Assembly (NCBI GenBank): GCA_946122785.1
Contig: CAMGYJ010000011.1
Location: 18,786,001 to 18,850,000, forward strand
Source: Linum tenue
Lineage: Eukaryota; Streptophyta; Magnoliopsida; Malpighiales; Linaceae
DNA length: 64,000 bases
Reading direction: 5' to 3'
Below, piece after piece: positions 1 through 11,139 of the stretch (position 1 is the stretch's first letter; each line of letters begins with the position of its first letter). The notes under the pieces are model-generated. The model was not told the DNA's origin, searched no databases, and worked only from the letters and a program-made list of their open reading frames with translations. A program made the position numbers and the translations under genes.

Positions 1-1475
1 CATTTGCACATGTTTTCCCCTTTTGTTTCTTGATTGTTTGAGCTTGAATTACCGTGTCTTTGGCCTATTTTACGCTAGGTTGTGTTCCTTTGTCACATTT
101 CAGGTCCTAGCACATAAAGTGAAGCATAGGCGCAAGTTTCAAGTCAATCAGAGATCAATTGGTGATTCGGGAGCAGAAACTCGGGCATGACCTGAAGAAG
201 AATTGATTTCTACCTCACTTTATGGACAGAGAATCATGCAAGCTTGTTATGAAACGAAAGAGGACGAGACTACGAGCATCTGGGATCAAACGGCGACTGA
301 TTCGGAGTCCGGACGAGGGAGAAACGAAGCATTAAACAGAGGCTGAGCAAGCTGCACGGGCAGACCAGGGAGGCGCACGGCCGTGCAACATATAATTCTG
401 GCCGTGCGCTCTCTGCCGAGGCCTTGCACGGGCAAAATCCAGCCTTGCACGGCCGTGCAAGATGGTTGAAGGCTGAACTAAGTGAAACGGTGCGTTTTGA
501 GGGTGCACGGCCAGAATGGTGTTGTGCACGGCCGTGCACCTGGCCGTGCAACTCGGGGAAGCCTGTTTTTAAGCCTAATCCGAGCCAAAAGGGAAGAGAG
601 CTGGGTTTTGGATCCCAAACACCCAAGGGACGAACCCTAGAGAGAGAGAGCGACTTGGGAGCATTCTTGGAGCTATTTTGGAGGATTTCTTCGCCATTGG
701 AGCTCGGGAATCAAGCCCGGACTTGAAGACTGATCATCTGAAGATTCTTACTGCAGTCTCTCTCTTCTCTATGGAGTAACTTCCCTTCACTTAGGTTTTG
801 AGGAACCCTAGCCATGTTTGTTTGATTGGATGATTGTATGAGTACTCTGACTTGATAATCTTGAGTTCATATTCAATCTATGCATGTTTTCACGATTCAA
901 TTCTGCTTTAGTCGAGATTATTGATTCTGCTTTGATCCTATGAGAGCGAATACCTGATTAGGTCAATAGAGCACCATAGATTGATAGTAGTGGATTGATT
1001 GCTTTAGTCGAGGGTTGATTCACTGCTTTGTATCGATTGAGAACCTCATTCGATAGAGGGAGTCTAGTTCAGAACGCCTTGATCGATTGTTCTAGAGAAG
1101 GATACGTCCCTCTAGGCAATTGACTCAAGAGGGCCTTGTTCCTTTAGTCGAGACTCAAGGTCTAGTCAAGGATTCTCCGCATTGTGAATGAAAGTGAAAC
1201 AAGTTAGAGATCATCAATCGTTAATCTGGCTAGTGGCTAGGGGGAATCATATCTAAGTGAGTTCCCAACCTGTAATTAGATTAACTTTAACTGTAGTTTG
1301 CTAGAGTAGTTTTAGTTCTTTCAACTTAATCTGTTTTGCTAGATAACGAACTGAAGCTGAGTAATAGTAACTCTAGAGACCCGTGGATTCGATATTTATT
1401 ACTTGAGCCACTATACTGCAGTCCCTTTCATTGGTTACACTTGGCCATTGTTAGGAGTTGTGTTTTAGCGAGTCA
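1..1475 (+). mobile_element. Athila-type Ty3/gypsy LTR (solo or 3' LTR, left end outside window)
   Basis: The sequence aligns by eye with the intact LTR at 43272-44620: both have the CACATGTTTTC start region, a 'tacgctaggttgtg...ttcaggtcctag' block, an array of palindromic CACGGCCGTG motifs, a 'ctctatggagtaa...aaccctag' block and an end in GTCA. The window begins roughly a dozen bases inside the LTR, so its TG start is not visible. It ends at CA 1474-1475, followed directly by FAR1-like coding sequence. No primer-binding site follows, so this is a solo LTR or the 3' LTR of an element lying mostly to the left. Confidence 0.8.
370..545. repeat. CACGGCCGTG palindrome array inside the Athila LTR
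   Basis: Perfect palindromes are centred near 380 (12 bp), 452 (16 bp, TTGCACGGCCGTGCAA) and 531 (16 bp, GTGCACGGCCGTGCAC). Variants such as 'gcacgggca' and 'ggccgtgc' lie between them. The open frames read through this stretch on both strands are by-products of the periodic sequence, not genes. Confidence 0.8.
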
Positions 1476-2416
1476 AATACCATGTCGTCATATGATTTTT
1501 GTACTGAAAGAAGAGAGCATACTGGAACTTCCTGAAGGCCTAGTACGTCGAAGATGGTCAAAGAAGCCGAAGACACTAGAGAGCTTGGACGAACCGGGCA
1601 GACTAGATGAATCGCAACTTTTCGCATTGAGGTTTGCCATGACTATCACTTTTAATTTATATTTTTTAGTATTGGTTCGAAGCTAGGTGAACATTAATTT
1701 TACTCACTTTGTATAAAATCTTGTGTCAATCAGGTATGGTACTATTCAACAACACAGCTTACAACTAATGTTAAAAGGGGCAAAATCTAGTGAGTGCTTC
1801 AAGATTGCTCGTGAGGGAATTCAATCATTATGTGAACAGTTGGACATGGTGGACACTGGCAACGTGGACATACCCGGCATTAATAGGCCGAAGGCGAATG
1901 AAATTTTGTTGGATCCATTACAAGTCAAAGCTAAAGGTTCGGGGGCTAAAAAATCTAAACGGAAGAAAGGAGAACCACGACAGTGTAGCAATTGCCAGGA
2001 ATTTGGCCACTATAGGACCCGATGCCCACATCCTGTTGGCTATGTGAAGCCAACCTCAAACGGTGATGCCCCGAATGATGGTGTTTCGGAAGAAGGTGGC
2101 GGTGGCGATGACAACGATGTTGATCCTCCAACCACTCAAGAGAAGGCAAAAGCATTGCCGTAAGTGCGGTTCTACCAATCATAATGCAAGAACATGTACT
2201 GGGTCAGGAAATGACGATGATGAAAATGACGATGATGAAAATGACGATGACGACGATTATGAGCAACCTAGGGTAAGAATAAGATATAATTGTTCGTGTA
2301 TACACAATGCAGTTACATCCAATATTTGTGTACGTCTAAAATCGTCGTTATCGATTTTGCAGAAGAGGCCTGTTACAAGAAGTAGCAAACTAAGGATTGT
2401 TGAAAACTTGGAGTGA
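1476..2416 (+). pseudogene. FAR1/FRS-like transposase-derived protein, C-terminal remnant
   Basis: The 3' part of a FAR1-RELATED SEQUENCE-like gene. These proteins descend from Mutator-type transposases and act as nuclear transcription factors. Exon 1 (1476-1630) reads IPCRHMIFVLKEE, the C..H end of the SWIM zinc finger, followed by a typical 'P..L..RRW.K' segment. An intron with GT at 1631 and AG just before about 1733 joins in phase to exon 2 (RYGTIQQHSLQ...). Exon 2 carries a CCHC knuckle (CSNCQEFGHYRTRC, near 1984-2025) and a basic run. A second knuckle (CRKCGSTNHNARTC, near 2156-2200) lies in another frame, so there is a one-base frameshift or unannotated splicing at about 2140-2160. An acidic Asp/Asn/Glu tail follows. 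The FAR1 DNA-binding and transposase domains are absent; an LTR abuts the 5' side. The splice structure suggests former function; the broken frame suggests decay. Confidence 0.65.
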
Positions 2417-4490
2417 AGATGGACGTCCTTATCCTATTCGGATTAGGACTAATGGACTATGTGAAGACTGCCAGTATCAGCTTGAAGCGGCGTCGTTTGA
2501 TTTATAAGAAGACTGTTGCCATCTGCGGTGTCGTTTTACTGTGTGTCATTTTAACGGTGTGTCTCTTTGGTTTATAAGAAGACTACTGCCTGCTACGGTG
2601 TCGTGTTTATTAGTTCGGATGGATTTGATTGAATTCGACCTGGAGGTTTTTCCCTAAAAATATATCATGTGCAACATTTCAGTTGAATTATTTTTCTCAC
2701 TCGTTTTTTTTTATTGAATTATTAGATCGGATTTTTTACTTGTTTATAAATTTACTTACTTTTGGCCACTAAAATTATGACATGTAATTTGGGCATGTAA
2801 TTTGGGCGCCGACAGAGGGACTTCTGAAAATGGAGGCAGTAATCACGAAATAAAATACAGTATGTTTATTTAGTGATATCCCTCACCAATATATTATTAA
2901 GATCTCAAACACTAATAAAAGTACAAATCTTGAAAAACAAACAATTTACTTTCCCTCCTCCCACTTTTATACTATACATATGGCAAATTTTCCCTCTTGT
3001 ATATATTTTGGGAGCATGATCAACAAGTACGCGTCAATGTCGCACAAAAGAACCATCACTATGACGTAGGGTTCCACAACACCTATTATGGAATCGCAAC
3101 AACATATGATGATTCTTCAGGCGATATTGAAACGGCGACTTATTGTCATTGCTCCCCTCCCTGCCTCTAACAAAGACCCTGCATGGAGAGAAAAGGAGAA
3201 ACAATACAACGAAGGATTTAGTTTAACAGTCATAACAATTACATAACTAAAGGAACTGAGATCTAAAATAATACGCAGTCTCATCTTTACCACTGCACCC
3301 GAAAATAAAGCATGGACAGGAGGACGAAGAGGCGGATGGGGATGATTTTCGGGGTTGATAAGATGGGAGAAAGGGGTCTTTTCAGGGAATTTTAGAGGAG
3401 GAACGGACAACAGCAGGAGATGAGTGCCTCTTGGGTTTCGGAGCATGGTCTCTCCCTCTCTGATTAAAGAATTTATAATGAGCTCATAAATTTACTTTGC
3501 CTTTCCAGCCCTTCCCATTTACTGAAAATCACACTCCCCTACCGCTGCCTCGGCCTTGGTAACGTCAGCACTGGTTAGGGGCAAATGCGACTTTCCGAAA
3601 CGGCCATATCTGATTGGGTGACACGCCGCGGTTAGGATTGAAGCTCTTTCACCATCGGATTAAACGAAAAATTTAGGAATTGACGGCGGGAGATGGGGAT
3701 GTGCTTTTAGACTGCTTTGTAGATTAAATAACCTTTTCGTTTACCAAAATTAATCTACAGATTTGGTACATGTAATTGTAACCCTAACCTAAACCTAAAC
3801 CCTAAACCCTAAACCTAAACCCTAAACCCTAAAACCCTAAACCCGACCCGAATCATACCCTATACTCTACAACAATAACACCTTAGAGCATCTCCATCCC
3901 ATTGCTAAACCAACCTTTAGCAATTGGCAATGTCCAAACCCTAATACACGAACCAATCAATAACATATACACTAAACATCAACACCTTACATAATTCGAA
4001 TAAAACAACGACAAAAAACAAGTGAGAGATGCACTCAAATAATATAATACACTCACCAATTAATATTGAATTGCAACGAAAATTAAGTAGGACCCATGGT
4101 CACAATTGATATATAGTACTTGGGTCGTTTGGAGGTTGAGATTTGAAGTGAGGTATTTAGCAAATACATGTAATGATAAGATGAAGTCGTTTTTTGGTTC
4201 ACTTTGAGTTAGAATACATGCATTACCTTTTTGTTGGGCCCACCAACAATCACTCAAATGAATGATTATAAATCTCTACTAAAAGGTGAGATTGTTAATG
4301 AAGGATTGTCTACCCTACTTTTTGTTTCATCGTTGCCCTTCCAAACAAAGTATTTTCCTAATACATGCATTGAATCAATACATCAAATGATAATACACTA
4401 ATTGGCCTAATACATCAATTTGAAGAATCACAACTTCCAAACGATTAAAGTTGCTAAAGTGGCATTTGGGACCATATATTTGCTCGGTGT
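2417..4490. repeat. Tandem segmental duplication, unit 1
   Basis: Unit 1 begins near the end of the FAR1-like frame ('gttgaaaacttggagtgaag') and is repeated from about 4490 ('gttggaaacttgaactgaaa'). Shared landmarks in order: 'tataagaagactgttg', 'catgtgcaacatttcagttg', a block around 3010-3230 that is nearly identical to 5420-5640, and a telomeric array. A short plus-strand frame (about 50 codons from near 3090) is largely conserved between copies but matches nothing I recognise, so no gene is called. Unit 1 carries extra sequence after about 3900. Confidence 0.75.
3781..3845. repeat. Interstitial telomeric repeat (CCCTAAA)n, degenerate
   Basis: About nine heptamer-like units of Arabidopsis-type CCCTAAA with some 6-mer and 8-mer variants. 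It lies in unit 1 of the duplication and matches the array at 6154-6201 in unit 2, so the array predates the duplication. Confidence 0.85.
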
Positions 4491-6310
4491 TGGAAACTTG
4501 AACTGAAAACTGGAAGTCCTCCTATGCCGAGTCGTTTGGTATATAAGAAGACTGTTGGCTCTTGCGGTGTCGTTTTATTTATGCACTCATTAATGGTCAC
4601 TTGATGGCAATTTGTAAGCACTTGATGGTAATTGAGAATACTACACCTCCCCCTAGTAATTTGACATTACCACGTTTTCTTACTTCTTTTTCCAAATTCC
4701 ATACCATCAATTCTCACAAACTAAACCTTATCCAAACGTGAGTTTTTTTTTCAATTTCCACAAGTCAATTCCTTGGTTTTGTAAAACATTGAAATTCAGA
4801 CAAATTTCAACGTTTTAAAATTTCCACATCCAAACGACCCTAAATAAATCATGTGCAACATTTCAGTTGAATACTCTTGAGAACTAGTTTTTTTATTCAA
4901 TTATTACATCGTATTTTTTGCACTAATTTTGAGCACTCATTAAATGTGTAGAGCATGTGGCTACAGAGGAGCAGAGTTCGAAATCCGGCAAAAAATCCGG
5001 TTGGCCCAATCGTAAAGACTTCTAAAAATGGAGTCAGTAGTCAACAAATAAAGTACAGTATTTTTATTGGGACTGTAGGATTCCCTCCAGATTTTAGAAG
5101 ATCTCAAAACGCTAAAGTACAAGGTACAGTATTTTTATTGGGAGTGTAGGATCCCCTGCAGATTTAGAAGATCTCAAACGCTAATAGTACAAAGTACAGT
5201 ATTTTTATTGGGAGTGGAGGATCCCTCGCATATTTAGAAGATCTCAAACACTTTTGGAAGCCGCCATGGAAGCGAAGAGAGAAGCAGAAGAAAAAATCAC
5301 AAAACAGTATACAAACATAAACAAATGTTACATAGAGTCGAACAAAAACAAAAAGCTGTACTTTCCCTAACTATTTTATCCTATTATACATATGGCAACT
5401 TTCCTATCTTGTATACATTTTGGGAGCATGATCAACAAGTACGCGTCAATATGGCACAGAAGAATCACCACATGAAGTAGGGTTCCACAACACCTATTAT
5501 GGAATCGCAACAACATGTGATGATTCTTCTGGCTATATTCAGACGGCGACTTATTGTCATTGCTCCCCTCCCTGCCTCTAACAAAGACCCTGCATGGAGA
5601 GAAAAGGAGAAACAATACAACGAAGGATTTAGTTTAACAGTCACGATCTAACAATGACATAATGAAAGGAAATGAGATCTAAAATAATACGCAGTCTCAT
5701 CATTACCACTGCACCCGAAAATAAAGCATGGGATAGGAGGACGAGAGGCGGATGGAGTTGATTTTCGGGGTTTCATATTGAGAAGATGGAAGAAAGGGTT
5801 CTTTTCAGGGATTGAGAGGAGGAGGAACGAATTTAAAGATTGACTCGTAATTACTTTTACTTTTCCCTCCCTTCACATTTACTGAAAATTACAGTCCCTA
5901 CCACTGCCTCGGCCTTGGTAACGCCAGCATTGGTTATGGGCAAAAGCGACTTTCCGAATTCGGCAATATCTGATTGGGTGACACGCACGCGACGAGGATC
6001 GAAGGTATTTCACCATCGGATCAAGGGAAAAGTTTAGGAATTGACGGTGGGAAATGGGGATGTACTTTTTTAAATAGTCTGAATTTGTAGATTAACTAAC
6101 TTTTTCGTTTACCAACATTACTCTATTGATCTGGTTTATGTTATTCTAACTTGAAACCCTAAACCCTAAACCCTAAACCCTAAACCCTAAACCAAACCCT
6201 AATACACGAACCAATCAATATCATATACTCTACAACAATAAGAACACCTTATAGGCTTATACCGTAACCAATCAATAACATATATACTTTAAACCATCAA
6301 CACCTTGCTC
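4491..6310. repeat. Tandem segmental duplication, unit 2
   Basis: Second copy of the block at 2417-4490, in direct orientation. Inside it, 5040-5250 contains three near-repeats of 'tacagtatttttattgggagt(g)gaggatcc...agatctcaaa' spaced about 80 bp apart, a local amplification not seen in unit 1. Unit 2 also has about 270 bp (about 4580-4850) absent from unit 1, which ends in 'ccaaacgaccct' and resembles a MITE end. No protein-coding gene is supported. Confidence 0.7.
6154..6201. repeat. Interstitial telomeric repeat (CCCTAAA)n
   Basis: Six nearly perfect CCCTAAA units followed by 'ccaaaccctaatacacgaacc', a flank shared with unit 1 near 3930-3960. Counterpart of the array at 3781-3845. Confidence 0.85.
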
Positions 6311-6715
6311 CTCCCTTATACGTCCATCACCTTCAAGACCTTATACTGTATACCAACAACACCTTCTTCTATCTCCATCCCCAACTTTCAATTTATAATA
6401 AGTGTTTCCTTTGAAATATAAAATGGAACCCACCTTGGCAATTACTAGCATAATGTAGGGATGTAGATGAATAGAAATTGTTAAGTGATGAATTGCTAAA
6501 ATTGATGATGTGGCGGTAGGGACCTCGTTTAGAAATTGTTGTTCAATTTTAGGGATGAAGATGATCAATACACTAACCCAATACCATATACTCTAAACCA
6601 TCAAAACCTTATACAATATCTTATTTTAGGGATGGAGATGATCAATACACTAACCCAATACCATGTACTCTAAACCATCAACACCTTATACAATATCGTA
6701 TACCTAGACGCTGAT

Positions 6716-6850
6716 AAATTAAAATTATAACTTGCTTTTCAAAACATAAATTAAAAATTGATACCTCACTAAGTATCGAACCACAAACCTCTACTTTATT
6801 GACTAAGCAAATAAGAGACAATTAACCAATTAAGCTACATCACATTGATG
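6716..6850 (-). mobile_element. tRNA-derived SINE-like element
   Basis: Read on the minus strand, it has a polymerase III A-box-like TAGCTTAATTGG (6826-6837) and a B-box GGTTCGATACT (6772-6782), spaced as in a tRNA. The downstream part, 'gaggtatcaatttttaatttatgttttgaaa', is shared with a second copy near 7450-7520. The tRNA cloverleaf is not well conserved, so this is a SINE or tRNA-related pseudogene rather than a tRNA gene. Confidence 0.5.
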
Positions 6851-6859
6851 ACCATCTTG

Positions 6860-8754
6860 CATAATTTCGCTTTCTTATTGAGTGAAGGGTTAAAATGATC
6901 GATAAATATATCACAGGGGATTGTTTCAACTTCGGCGGGGACTGAGAGAGTGGAAAAGGGGTAATTATTCTACCAAAACAGAAAAGAAAAGGGGGAATTA
7001 ATGAAGAGTTAAATTGGACGGATTGTCTTTACCACGCCACTACAAAATCATTCGGAGCAAAAACACGCAGGTTCAAATCAAACAATAAATTATCAGCATT
7101 TATAAGCAGATATACAGCATTTATAAGCAGATATAACGAATTATGTCTTAGTAATAAGGCATGATCAGCATTTATAAGCAAATATAAAGAAAATATATAA
7201 TCGAGAAAAAATAAGACAACACCTACCCTCACCCTTTAACCAATCGATACCATATGCTCTAAACCATCAACACCTTATAACCTACCCATATACCATATAC
7301 TCTATACCATCAACAACCTAATACCCTAAGCAGTCAGTACCCATTTCCTCTAACATCAACACCTTATACAACAATCGTATACCTATACGCTGATAAAATT
7401 TTACATTTTGAAAATACTTGTCCAACTAAAGTACATAGGTACTTCAAAAGTGAAACTCTAACTTTCGTTTCAAAACATAAATTCAAAAAATATCCTCACT
7501 CAGTATCCAACCACAAGCCTCTAATTAGTCTACAAGAGGTTTGTTATGTACGAGTGCATTGCATAAAGAGGGGAAATCGGTGAGAGAGTGGAATGGGATC
7601 TCAATTAATGAAGAGTTAAATTGGGCGGATTGTAGTTTACCTCGTACCGCTAAATGTGTAAAGAGACACGCTAGCATTTACCAAATTCCAAAAAAGATGG
7701 AACACAGAATTATGTTTAAATTGCGTGAACTCAATGAATGATCAGGATTTTAGAAGCAGAAGCAGATGAAAATAAGTAAAACAAAGAATCGCCACTGAGA
7801 GTCTGAGATAGACAATTATCAAAGGCCCAACCTAATGACAATCCGGAACTCAGTATCTATTATCAACAAACTAGGTGTCATGGGTCCATGTACAAGCCCA
7901 CGTTTGAATGTTATTTAAAAGCCTGCAAAAATCAATGATCAGACCCAGTCCAACTAGAATTAGTCCTAAACGCAGCGTTAATACATAAACACAAATTAAG
8001 GAGACCTCTCCATCTGATTCGAATCAAATTAGGTCTTCTTCATCTCCTTCCTCAATCATCTGGGCGAGACGAACACTGCATATCAGGAAACCTTAATTTC
8101 ACCGAGTGATAGAAGTTTCGAGAAAATGACAATAACGATAAGACAAGATGACAAAGCACTAGCGACATGAACCCTAGGGTTAGCAAATCTCTTTCAAGGG
8201 TTCTTTTGCAAACGAAAAGTTTGATGAACACAATAATAGACATGGTCGCCGTAATCGTGTTAGAAAGAGAAAGGCGAGTAAATTCCGCACGGAAATAAAA
8301 TGGCGATGAACAAAACGTCGATTTGTGGATAAAAGGATTTGGGGTTCTAAACGATGATTATGTGAGGATTTCATATTGGATGGAGATCTTCTCTTCGAAT
8401 GTGGATACATAGATTTGGCGTATGAAACATGATGATGTTGGGGATTTGAGATTGGATAGGGAGCTAAATCGAATGTGGATCAAATAATAAAAGGATTTGG
8501 GTTTTGAAACGATGATTTTGTTGGAGATTTCAGATTTGATAGGCAGCTTATGATCGAACTTCGAACTTAGAGTTAGAGGGGACCCTCCAAGGCGAATGAG
8601 GGATCGTAGAAGGGAGACTGGAAATTGGTTAGGGCGGCGGGTCGTATCCATAGGGTTTAACCTCTTAATCGCTATCATTAAACCCGGTACAGTTAGGTTG
8701 AAGTCCGTAGAAGTCACCATAAACGCTTCGTGATGCATTTGGTAATTTTCCTTG
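6860..8754. other. Gene-free AT-rich stretch with minor repeats
   Basis: No gene is supported apart from the SINE piece at 7400-7540. Seen here: three copies of 'cagcatttataagca' near 7095-7190, repeated 'accatatactctaaaccatcaacacctta' phrases continuing from about 6200 to 7380, and two imperfect copies of 'aaaggatttggg(g)ttctaaacgatgat...gagatt' near 8330-8540. Short open frames on either strand show no domain I recognise. Confidence 0.5.
7400..7540 (-). mobile_element. Second, truncated copy of the tRNA-related SINE-like element
   Basis: On the minus strand, the B-box region reads GGTTGGATACTGAGTGAGG and is followed by the same tail as the copy at 6716-6850. The A-box half is diverged or missing. 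Confidence 0.4.
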
Positions 8755-8803
8755 CCCCCGGTCACCCGTACCCCGGATTTTGCCCTGGGCACCGTAGAAC
8801 TGC

Positions 8804-8805
<2 letters not shown>
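8755..8805. mobile_element. Terminal fragment of family-A TIR element
   Basis: Matches the end of the element at 8840-9244 ('gtaccccggatt...accctgggtaccgtagaactcccc') and stops at the (TA)n array. The rest of this copy is missing. Confidence 0.6.

Positions 8806-8839
<34 letters not shown>
8806..8839. repeat. (TA)n microsatellite
   Basis: Uninterrupted AT dinucleotides for about 34 bp, forming the exact boundary between two TIR element ends. Smaller TA arrays at 9245-9260 and 9666-9683 play the same role. Confidence 0.95.
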
Positions 8840-8841
<2 letters not shown>

Positions 8842-9244
8842 TGCCTTCTACGGTACCCCGGGTGAAATTCAGGGTAGCGCATACCTTAAGTATGAAAACA
8901 CTATCTAGGCCTCGAATTAGCAGGATTTTTGGGCATGATACTATACCCTAACCCTTAGTGAGTGAACCATAGGTCCTAATTATCTAAATTATAAACTATA
9001 AACCCTAAGATGGTGCATTGATTTTTTGCCTATATTTGGACGAATCATAACCGTCGATTATTGTTTCTAATTAAATTGATCTTGGGGTATAAGATTTAGA
9101 GAATTGAGACCTAGATGTTGATCTTTAAGGGTTAGAGTATAGTATCATGTCCGAAAGATTAGTCAATTCAAGTTCTAGATAGCGTTTTCTTACTCAAGGT
9201 ATGCGGTACCCCGGATTTCAACCCTGGGTACCGTAGAACTCCCC
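8840..9244 (+). mobile_element. Family-A TIR element (copy A1) bounded by TA microsatellites
   Basis: 405 bp. The left end reads GGTGCCTTCTACGGTACCCC and the right end, inverted, GGGGAGTTCTACGGTACCC. Ends are imperfect inverted repeats extending about 70-80 bp, through 'gcataccttgagtatgaaaacgctatctag'. There is no coding capacity. The element lies exactly between the TA arrays 8806-8839 and 9245-9260. Its behaviour recalls the microsatellite-targeting rice element Micron, but homology has not been tested. Confidence 0.75.
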
Positions 9245-9260
9245 ATATATATATATATAT

Positions 9261-9665
9261 GGGGAGTTCTACGGTACCCAGGGTGAAATCCGGGGTACCG
9301 CATACCTTGAGTATGAAAACGCTATCCAGAACTTGAATTGACTGATCTTTCGGACATGATACTACACTCCAACACTTAAAGATCAACATTTAGGTCGTAA
9401 TTCTCTAAATTTTATACGCCAAAATCAATTTAATAAGAAATAATAATCGACGGTTATGATTCGTCCAAATATAGGCAAAAAAATCAATGCACCATCTTAG
9501 AGTTTATAGTTTATGATTTAGATAATTAGGACCTAGGGTTCACTCATTAAGGGTTAGGGTATAGTATCATGCCCAAAAATCCTGCTAATTCAAGGTCTAG
9601 ATAGCGTTTTCATACTCAAGGTATGCGGTACCCCAGATTTCTCCCGGGGTACCATAGAAGGCACC
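9261..9665 (-). mobile_element. Family-A TIR element (copy A2), inverted relative to A1
   Basis: 405 bp and essentially the reverse complement of A1: it starts GGGGAGTTCTACGGTACCC and ends GGTACCATAGAAGGCACC. It shares the internal 'caatgcaccatctta' and 'cggttatgattcgtccaaatatagg' blocks. Bounded by TA arrays at 9245-9260 and 9666-9683. A1 and A2 together form a long inverted repeat with a 16-bp TA spacer. Confidence 0.75.
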
Positions 9666-9683
9666 ATATATATATATATATAT

Positions 9684-10105
9684 GGTGGCTACTTCGGTGC
9701 ACTCACTTTTTTGGGTGCACTGGGTGCACTCAGTGCACCCAACTCTAAATTCGTCCATAATACATCAAATTTTGAACATTAATTAGTACTCTCAATCTAA
9801 TATGATGATATGACATAGAATCATAACAAATCAATCCATTACCCTAACCCCTTAACCTTCAATTTTGAATCCCAACCCAAACTCCCAAATTGTAAACCTA
9901 AACCCTAACCTTAAATCCCTTAATCCTAAATCCTACGAATTAAAGTAAATTTTGAATGAATTTTTTTCAAATTCATGTGCTTCTTGTGCATAATATCATA
10001 AGCAACAATTGATACCGTTTTGACATAAATTGCATGGTCAGAATGACAATTATGAGGCTGGTGCACTGAGTGCACCCGAAAAAGTGGGTGCACCGAATAT
10101 GCCAC
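9684..10105 (+). mobile_element. Family-B TIR element bounded by TA microsatellites
   Basis: 422 bp. Left end GGTGGCTACTTCGGTGCAC and inverted right end GGTGGCATATTCGGTGCAC, followed on both sides by copies of 'gtgcactgagtgcaccc'. Unrelated to family A beyond the leading GGTG. Preceded by the TA array at 9666-9683 and followed by about 35 bp of TA repeats at 10106-10140. No coding sequence. Confidence 0.7.

Positions 10106-10140
<35 letters not shown>
10106..10140. repeat. (TA)n microsatellite
   Basis: TA dinucleotide run closing the first chain of TIR elements. Confidence 0.9.
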
Positions 10141-10143
<3 letters not shown>

Positions 10144-10789
10144 TTAAAAAATAGTAGCCAACAATGACTTAAAAAACGATGTCAGAGTTGTTAGACTTCG
10201 ATGTGAAAATTTCGCCACCAAGTCATTATGATGGCTTGGCATTGCGAGTCATATATCATATCATGACACACCATGTTGTCTTGTTCCAAGTATCCAAAAG
10301 GTTGAGTGATGGACACTACAAAGGGGGCATGGTGCTTAATAGGCTAAAGATGGCTAGTATGCCGCACCAAATTAATTTAGACATATAAAAAAAAGAGGTT
10401 TGATGTGGATAGCAGGGTTAATTAGCGAGATGATCATGTTAGTTGGCCGTGATTTTTTGAACTTAAGAAGTCTAAATGTTATGGCCACCCACCTAGTCTT
10501 TTAACGCAGGTGAGATTGCCTCCAAGGAGAAAAAAATTCTAAGTTCTTACTTAGACCACCACAAGGTTGTATGTAAAGGACATGGGGTTCTTGGTTAAGC
10601 TCCAAGCCATGAGAACGAGTGCTTTGATGGCCTTCTATGCGAGGCCAAATTTGACTAAGTATGCTACGCGGCCTCGTGGGGAAAGGTGAAGGGCACAACC
10701 TAGTTTGGACAATATGGATATCCGGAAGAAGAAGAAAAAGAGGAGAGGGAATCCTTTTTTCAGTGTCGTAGCCAGATTGAATGTGGAAT
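10141..10789. other. Gene-free stretch, possible old coding remnant
   Basis: A 69-codon plus-strand frame at 10179-10388 and a 109-codon minus-strand frame at 10501-10830 are present. Neither has a recognisable domain, and the second runs into a transposon end. I see no supported gene. Confidence 0.4.
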
Positions 10790-11139
10790 GGGAGCAGATC
10801 GGGTGAGTAACTGATGGGTGAGTAACCCATCAGTAACCCCCTCTCCTCTATCCACGTGTCAGTTACTTTTTTTTGTTTAAATTAAATGCTAAAGGGTAGT
10901 AAGGTAAATTACACTTATTCCCTCTTCATTGCTGACACGGACTTTTGACCGACCACATCAGGATCTCTTTCTCTTTCCTAGAAAAATCTTTAATTTTCCT
11001 TCCCTTAATCTTTAACGGACGATTTCTCACTCGTTTTAAGTCGAAATTTAATTTTTTTTGCACAGTTAGATCAGATTAATTATGCTCTTCAAAATGATAT
11101 CCACTTTGATATTGTTTTGACACAAAAAAAATTTCCAGT

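Noticed and set aside
300..730. Frames of 65-118 codons on both strands
   Set aside because: They lie inside the Athila LTR palindrome array, not genes.
4955..5010. Possible tRNA B-box ('gagttcgaaatcc')
   Set aside because: No A-box at tRNA spacing and no cloverleaf; too weak to call.
8358..8951. Frames containing long Ile-Tyr repeats
   Set aside because: Translation of the (TA)n microsatellite.
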